64,000 bases of DNA, taken from contig JALHNV010000005.1 in assembly GCA_022843325.1 (NCBI GenBank), positions 27,158 to 91,157 on the forward strand. Direction: 5' to 3'. The stretch comes from Pseudolabrys sp. Its GTDB lineage: Bacteria > Pseudomonadota > Alphaproteobacteria > Rhizobiales > Xanthobacteraceae. Numbering within the stretch: the first letter of the stretch is position 1; each line of letters starts with the position of its first letter. The notes under the pieces are model-generated. The model ran no database searches and was not told the origin of the DNA. It saw nothing but the letters and a program-made list of their open reading frames with translations. This document shows positions 59,612 to 64,000 of this stretch, one piece after another. Position numbers and translations under genes: made by a program.

Positions 59612-61872
59612 CGTTTTTTCCGTTGCTGCCGGCGGTGCCGTTCCGGTTTGCTGTCCTTCGGCCGCCGCGCGCCGTGCGGGCGTTGCCGTGCGGCGCTGAT
59701 ACGCCCCTCCGAGAGAAGCTCAAAACGCAGGGCGCCCGCAACCGGGGCGGCCTCCACAAGTTTGACCGTCACCGTATCGCCCAGCCGGAACGTCATTCCC
59801 GACCGTGAGCCGACCATGGCGCGGCCGGGCTCGTCATAGCGGAAATATTCGTCGCCCATGGTGCGCGCCGGCACGAAGCCGTCGGCGCCGGTCTCCGCCA
59901 GTTTGACGAACAGGCCGGCGCGGTGAACGCCGGACACGCGGCCTTCGAAGCTGGCGCCGATCCGGTCGGCGAGGAAGTGCGCGATCAGCCGGTCATTGGT
60001 CTCGCGCTCGGCCAGCATGGCGCGGCGCTCGGTGGCGGAGATGTCCGCCGATATTTCGGCCAGCACCGCGTTGTCGAATGTCTCGGGCAGGCCGTCGCTG
60101 CCGAGCTTCATCGCGCGGATCAGGCCGCGGTGCACGATGAGATCGGCGTAGCGTCGGATCGGCGAGGTAAAATGTGCATAGCGGCGCAGGTTGAGGCCGA
60201 AGTGTCCGTAATTGTCGGCGGAATATTCGGCCTGCGCCTGGCTGCGCAGCACTACCTCGTTGACGAGCTGTTCGTTGTCGCGGCCCTTCATCTGCGACAG
60301 GATTCTGTTGAAAATCTCAGGCCGTAATGCGCCGGATTTGACCAGCGGGATGTCGAGGCTGGCGAGGAATTCACGCAGGGCGTTGATCTTCTCGATCGAG
60401 GGCTCGTCGTGCACGCGATAGATCAGCGGCACCCGCGCTTTTTCCAGCGTCTCGGCGGCGGCGACGTTGGCGAGGATCATGAACTCCTCGATCAGCTTGT
60501 TGGCGTCCTGTCGCTCCGGCACGATGACGCGATCGACGGTGCCGTCGGGCTTCAGCAGAATCTTGCGCTCCGGCAGATCGAGATCGAGCGGTTGCCGCTC
60601 CGCGCGCGCGCGCGTCAGCGCCTCATAGGCGGCATAAAGTGGCTTCAAGATCGGCTCGAGCAGCGGCCCGGTGACCTCGTCGGTCCGGCCATCGATGGCG
60701 GCCTGGGCCTGCTGATACGACAGCCGCGCCGCCGACTTCATCATGATGCGGTGGAAGGTGTGCGAGCGCTTGCGGCCGTCGGCGCCGATCACCATACGCA
60801 CGGCCAGCGCGGCACGGTCTTCAAGCGGACGCAGGGAGCACAGATCGTTGGAAATGCGCTCGGGGAGCATCGGCACGACGCGGTCGGGGAAGTAGACCGA
60901 GTTGCCGCGCACCAGCGCTTCGCGGTCGAGCGCGGAGCCCGGCGTCACGTAATGCGAGACGTCGGCGATGGCGACGGTGATGGCGAAGCCGCCGCCTGAC
61001 TCGGGCTCCGCATGAACGGCATCGTCGTGATCCTTGGCGTCGGGCGGATCGATGGTGACGAGAGGGAGGCGGCGCCAGTCTTCGCGGCCGGCCTGCGTGG
61101 CCGGCTTGGCCGCGTCCGCCTCCAATAAGGTATCCCGGCGGAACACATGCGGGATGGTGTGGGCGTGGATGGCGATCAGGCTGATGGCGCGTTCGGTGGC
61201 GAGCGAACCGAGCTTTTCGACGACGCGGCCGGTGGGTAGGCCGAAGCGCGGCGCCCGCCCGGTCTCGACCGCGACCAGATCGCCGTCTTTGGCGTCATCG
61301 GTACCGCCGGCCGGAATGGCGAATTCCTTGCCGAGCATTTTCTTGTCGACTGGCTCCAGCCGTCCGCCGCCCTTCGGATTGGAGCGGAAAATGCCGAGCA
61401 CGCGCTGCTTGGGGTGGTCGATGATCTTGATGACGCGGCCGCGATGGCGGATGCCGCCGTCTTCTTCGGTTTGCTGAACGTTCAGCAGCACCCGGTCGCC
61501 GATGCCGGCGGCGTCGCCTGGCCGGGTGGCACGCGGCACATGCAGGCGGATCTTCGGCGCGGGCCCGTGAGCGTCCGCGTCCCATTCGTCCGGGATCGCG
61601 ATCAGGTCGCCGTCGCGGTCGCGCGACACCACGTCCGCCAAGACGGTGTCGGGCAGGGTGCCGGCCTGGTGCAGCTTCTTGCGGCGCTTCTCGACCGATC
61701 CATCCGACGCGAGGTCCCGCAGCATGCGCTTGAGTTCGGCCCGCATGGCGTTCTTCAGGCCGAAGGCGCGGGCAATCTCACGGGTGCCGACCTTGCCGGT
61801 CTGCTTCGCGATGAAGGCGAGGAGTTCGTCCTTGGACGGCAGGGAGGGCTTGGCCTTGGGCGTTTTTTTCAA
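59608..61872 (-). CDS. rnr: ribonuclease R
   Basis: VTIDPPDAKDHDDAVHAEP, YVTPGSALDREALVRGNSVYFPDRVVPMLPERISNDLCSL, HFTSPIRRYADLIVHRGL; S1 domain; basic tail. Confidence 0.96.
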   Translation of the reverse strand: MKKTPKAKPSLPSKDELLAFIAKQTGKVGTREIARAFGLKNAMRAELKRMLRDLASDGSVEKRRKKLHQAGTLPDTVLADVVSRDRDGDLIAIPDEWDADAHGPAPKIRLHVPRATRPGDAAGIGDRVLLNVQQTEEDGGIRHRGRVIKIIDHPKQRVLGIFRSNPKGGGRLEPVDKKMLGKEFAIPAGGTDDAKDGDLVAVETGRAPRFGLPTGRVVEKLGSLATERAISLIAIHAHTIPHVFRRDTLLEADAAKPATQAGREDWRRLPLVTIDPPDAKDHDDAVHAEPESGGGFAITVAIADVSHYVTPGSALDREALVRGNSVYFPDRVVPMLPERISNDLCSLRPLEDRAALAVRMVIGADGRKRSHTFHRIMMKSAARLSYQQAQAAIDGRTDEVTGPLLEPILKPLYAAYEALTRARAERQPLDLDLPERKILLKPDGTVDRVIVPERQDANKLIEEFMILANVAAAETLEKARVPLIYRVHDEPSIEKINALREFLASLDIPLVKSGALRPEIFNRILSQMKGRDNEQLVNEVVLRSQAQAEYSADNYGHFGLNLRRYAHFTSPIRRYADLIVHRGLIRAMKLGSDGLPETFDNAVLAEISADISATERRAMLAERETNDRLIAHFLADRIGASFEGRVSGVHRAGLFVKLAETGADGFVPARTMGDEYFRYDEPGRAMVGSRSGMTFRLGDTVTVKLVEAAPVAGALRFELLSEGRISAARQRPHGARRPKDSKPERHRRQQRKKR

Positions 61873-62002
61873 AATAGGGAATCCTGCGCCAAATTGGCGC
61901 TTTCAACCGCAAATGTAGTGTCTGGCGGCCGTGTTCGCCAGCCATGCGCCGTACAGACGCCCGGCTGCGGAGCAGGGCGTCTGAACAGGCGTGCAGGGCA
62001 GG

Positions 62003-64000
62003 CTATTCCGCCGCCTTGCGGGCTGGCTTGGCCTTGGCAGCCTTCTTCGGCTTGGCCGCAGGCGCTTTGGCGGCTCCGGCTGCTGCCTTGCGCGGCGCCG
62101 CGCGGCGCGCTTTCGGCGGCCCATCGGATTCGGCCTTGGACGCTGACGTTGCCTTCGACGTCGCCTTGGCCGCCGGTTTGGCCGCGGCTTTCTTGCCGCC
62201 CTTGCGTTTGCCGGTCCCAACCTGGGCCGCGCGGGCGTCGAGCAGGACGATGGCCTCGTCGAGCGTGATCGTCTCCGGTGTCTTGTCGGCCGGCAGCGTC
62301 GCATTGACGCCGTTGTGGCTGGCATAGGCGCCGAAGCGGCCGTTCTTGACCACGATCGGCCCACCCTTGTCGGGATGGTCGCCCAGCGATTTGCCAGGAT
62401 CGGCACCGAAGCGGCGGCCTTTTTTCGGGTTGGCGATCTTGTCGGCGATGAGATGCATGGCCCGGTTCAGGCCGACGGTCAGTACGTCGTCGCCTTCCTC
62501 GAGGCTGGCGTAGACCTTGCCGTGTTTGACGTAAGGCCCGAAGCGGCCGACGCCGGCCAGGATCGGCTCACCGTCTTCCGGCGACAGCCCGACTACGCGC
62601 GGCAGCGACAACAGCGCCAGCGCCTTCTCAAGATCGATCTCGTCAGGCTCGACGCCTTTGGGCAGGCTGGCGCGCTTCGGCTTCTCCGGCGGCGGCGGCT
62701 TCGGACCCTTGGAGCCCTTCGGCCGCTTTTCCGCCGGCAGTTGTTCGCCGAGTTGCAGATAGGTGCCGAAGCGGCCGCCGCGCAGCGTGACTTCCAGATT
62801 GGTCTCGGGATCGACACCGAGCACCTTGGTCGTCTGCTGGCCGCCGGCGCCGGGCGTCATCTGCCTTGTGTAGCGGCATTCCGGATAGTTCGAGCAGCCG
62901 ATGAAGGCGCCGAAGCGGCCGACCTTCAGCGATAGCTGGCCAGTGCCGCAAGTCGGGCACTGGCGAACGTCGCCGCCGTCCTCGCGCGCCGGGAAGATGT
63001 GCGGCCCGAGCAGATCGTTGAGCGCATCGAGCACCTGCGTGATGCGCACTTCCTTGATCTCGTTGACCGCGCCGATGAAGTCGACCCAGAAGTCCTGCAG
63101 GACCTTCTTCCAGTCGAGCTCGTTGTTGGAAATGCGATCGAGCTGCTCTTCGAGATTGGCGGTGAAGTCGTATTCGACATAGCGCTGGAAGAAGCTTTCC
63201 AGGAAACCGACCACGACGCGGCCCTTGTCTTCCGGAATGAGGCGCTTCTTGTCGATGCGGACATAGCCGCGGTCCTGCAACACCTGCAGGATCGACGCAT
63301 AGGTCGACGGCCGGCCGATGCCGAGTTCTTCCATGCGCTTGACCAGCGCGGCTTCGGAAAAGCGCGGCGGCGGCTCAGTGAAATGCTGCGCAGCTTCGAT
63401 CGACTGCTTCTCCAGCCGCTCGGCTTCCGACATCGCCGGCAGGCGGCGCGACTCGTCGTCGTCCGAGGTGTCGTCCTGGCCCTCCTGATAGAGCGTCAGG
63501 AAGCCGTCGAACTTCACGACCTGGCCGCTGGCGCGCAGTTCGATGTTGCGGGCGCCGTTCCTGGCGAGGATGTCGACGGTGGTGCGCTCGAGCTCGGCCG
63601 ATTCCATCTGGCTGGCGACGGCGCGATTCCAGATCAGTTCGTACAGCCGCGCCTGGTCGCGATCGACATATTTGGCGACCTGTTCGGGCGTGCGCGCGGC
63701 GCCGGTCGGGCGCACCGCTTCGTGCGCTTCCTGCGCGTTCTTCGACTTGTTCTGGTAGGTGCGCGGCGAACCCGGCACGTATTCCTTGCCGTAGTTCTTG
63801 CCGATCATGGTGCGGATGTCGCCGATCGCCTCCGGCGCCATGTCGATGCCGTCGGTTCGCATATAGGTGATGAGACCGGTGGTCTCGCCGCCGATTTCGA
63901 CACCTTCGTAGAGTCGCTGCGCCAGCCGCATGGTGATCGCCGGCGCGAAGCCGAGCTTGCGGCTCGCTTCCTGCTGCATGGTCGACGTGGTGAAGGGCGG
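62003..64000 (-). CDS. topA: DNA topoisomerase I, C-terminal part; N-terminus lies beyond the window
   Basis: PFTTSTMQQEASRKLGFAPAITMRLAQRLYEG, LITYMRTDG, C-terminal zinc/DUF repeats and Lys/Ala-rich tail. Confidence 0.96.
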   Translation of the reverse strand, partial: PPFTTSTMQQEASRKLGFAPAITMRLAQRLYEGVEIGGETTGLITYMRTDGIDMAPEAIGDIRTMIGKNYGKEYVPGSPRTYQNKSKNAQEAHEAVRPTGAARTPEQVAKYVDRDQARLYELIWNRAVASQMESAELERTTVDILARNGARNIELRASGQVVKFDGFLTLYQEGQDDTSDDDESRRLPAMSEAERLEKQSIEAAQHFTEPPPRFSEAALVKRMEELGIGRPSTYASILQVLQDRGYVRIDKKRLIPEDKGRVVVGFLESFFQRYVEYDFTANLEEQLDRISNNELDWKKVLQDFWVDFIGAVNEIKEVRITQVLDALNDLLGPHIFPAREDGGDVRQCPTCGTGQLSLKVGRFGAFIGCSNYPECRYTRQMTPGAGGQQTTKVLGVDPETNLEVTLRGGRFGTYLQLGEQLPAEKRPKGSKGPKPPPPEKPKRASLPKGVEPDEIDLEKALALLSLPRVVGLSPEDGEPILAGVGRFGPYVKHGKVYASLEEGDDVLTVGLNRAMHLIADKIANPKKGRRFGADPGKSLGDHPDKGGPIVVKNGRFGAYASHNGVNATLPADKTPETITLDEAIVLLDARAAQVGTGKRKGGKKAAAKPAAKATSKATSASKAESDGPPKARRAAPRKAAAGAAKAPAAKPKKAAKAKPARKAAE

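Overview
The window is a GC-rich chromosomal segment, most likely from an alphaproteobacterium of the Hyphomicrobiales (Rhizobiales). That assignment is inferred from MipZ, DivK/PleD, EipB-like, DUF1489-like and ClpS-ClpA content, not from any marker search. Coding density is high and most of the window is ordinary housekeeping or metabolic DNA: polysaccharide deacetylases, MgtE, c-di-GMP signalling, isovaleryl-CoA dehydrogenase and both methylcrotonyl-CoA carboxylase subunits (at dispersed positions), QueC plus a VUT transporter, PanC, MipZ, DacD-SPOR, phasin, ClpS-ClpA, AzlCD, DinB, DivK-PleD, L33, RNase R and TopA (truncated at the right edge). Accessory material includes an AbrB/PIN toxin-antitoxin pair and a BrnT/BrnA pair, both with palindromes just upstream; an AT-rich ORFan; several REP-like palindromic intergenic elements; and low-complexity exported proteins. 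The observations I rate highest are: (1) two tandem TadG/VWA paralogs that each carry the same 61-bp partly conserved element at nearly the same distance upstream, one with a hairpin inside the leader; (2) a histone-H1-like tail fused to a small conserved domain; (3) a duplicated GCACTGCA motif over the phasin promoter; (4) a sharply AT-rich rare-codon patch inside a GNAT-family gene; (5) an overlapping gene pair of unknown function at 12.3-13.8 kb. I saw no CRISPR array, rRNA, tRNA, prophage or transposase. No database search was run; family names come from motif recognition.
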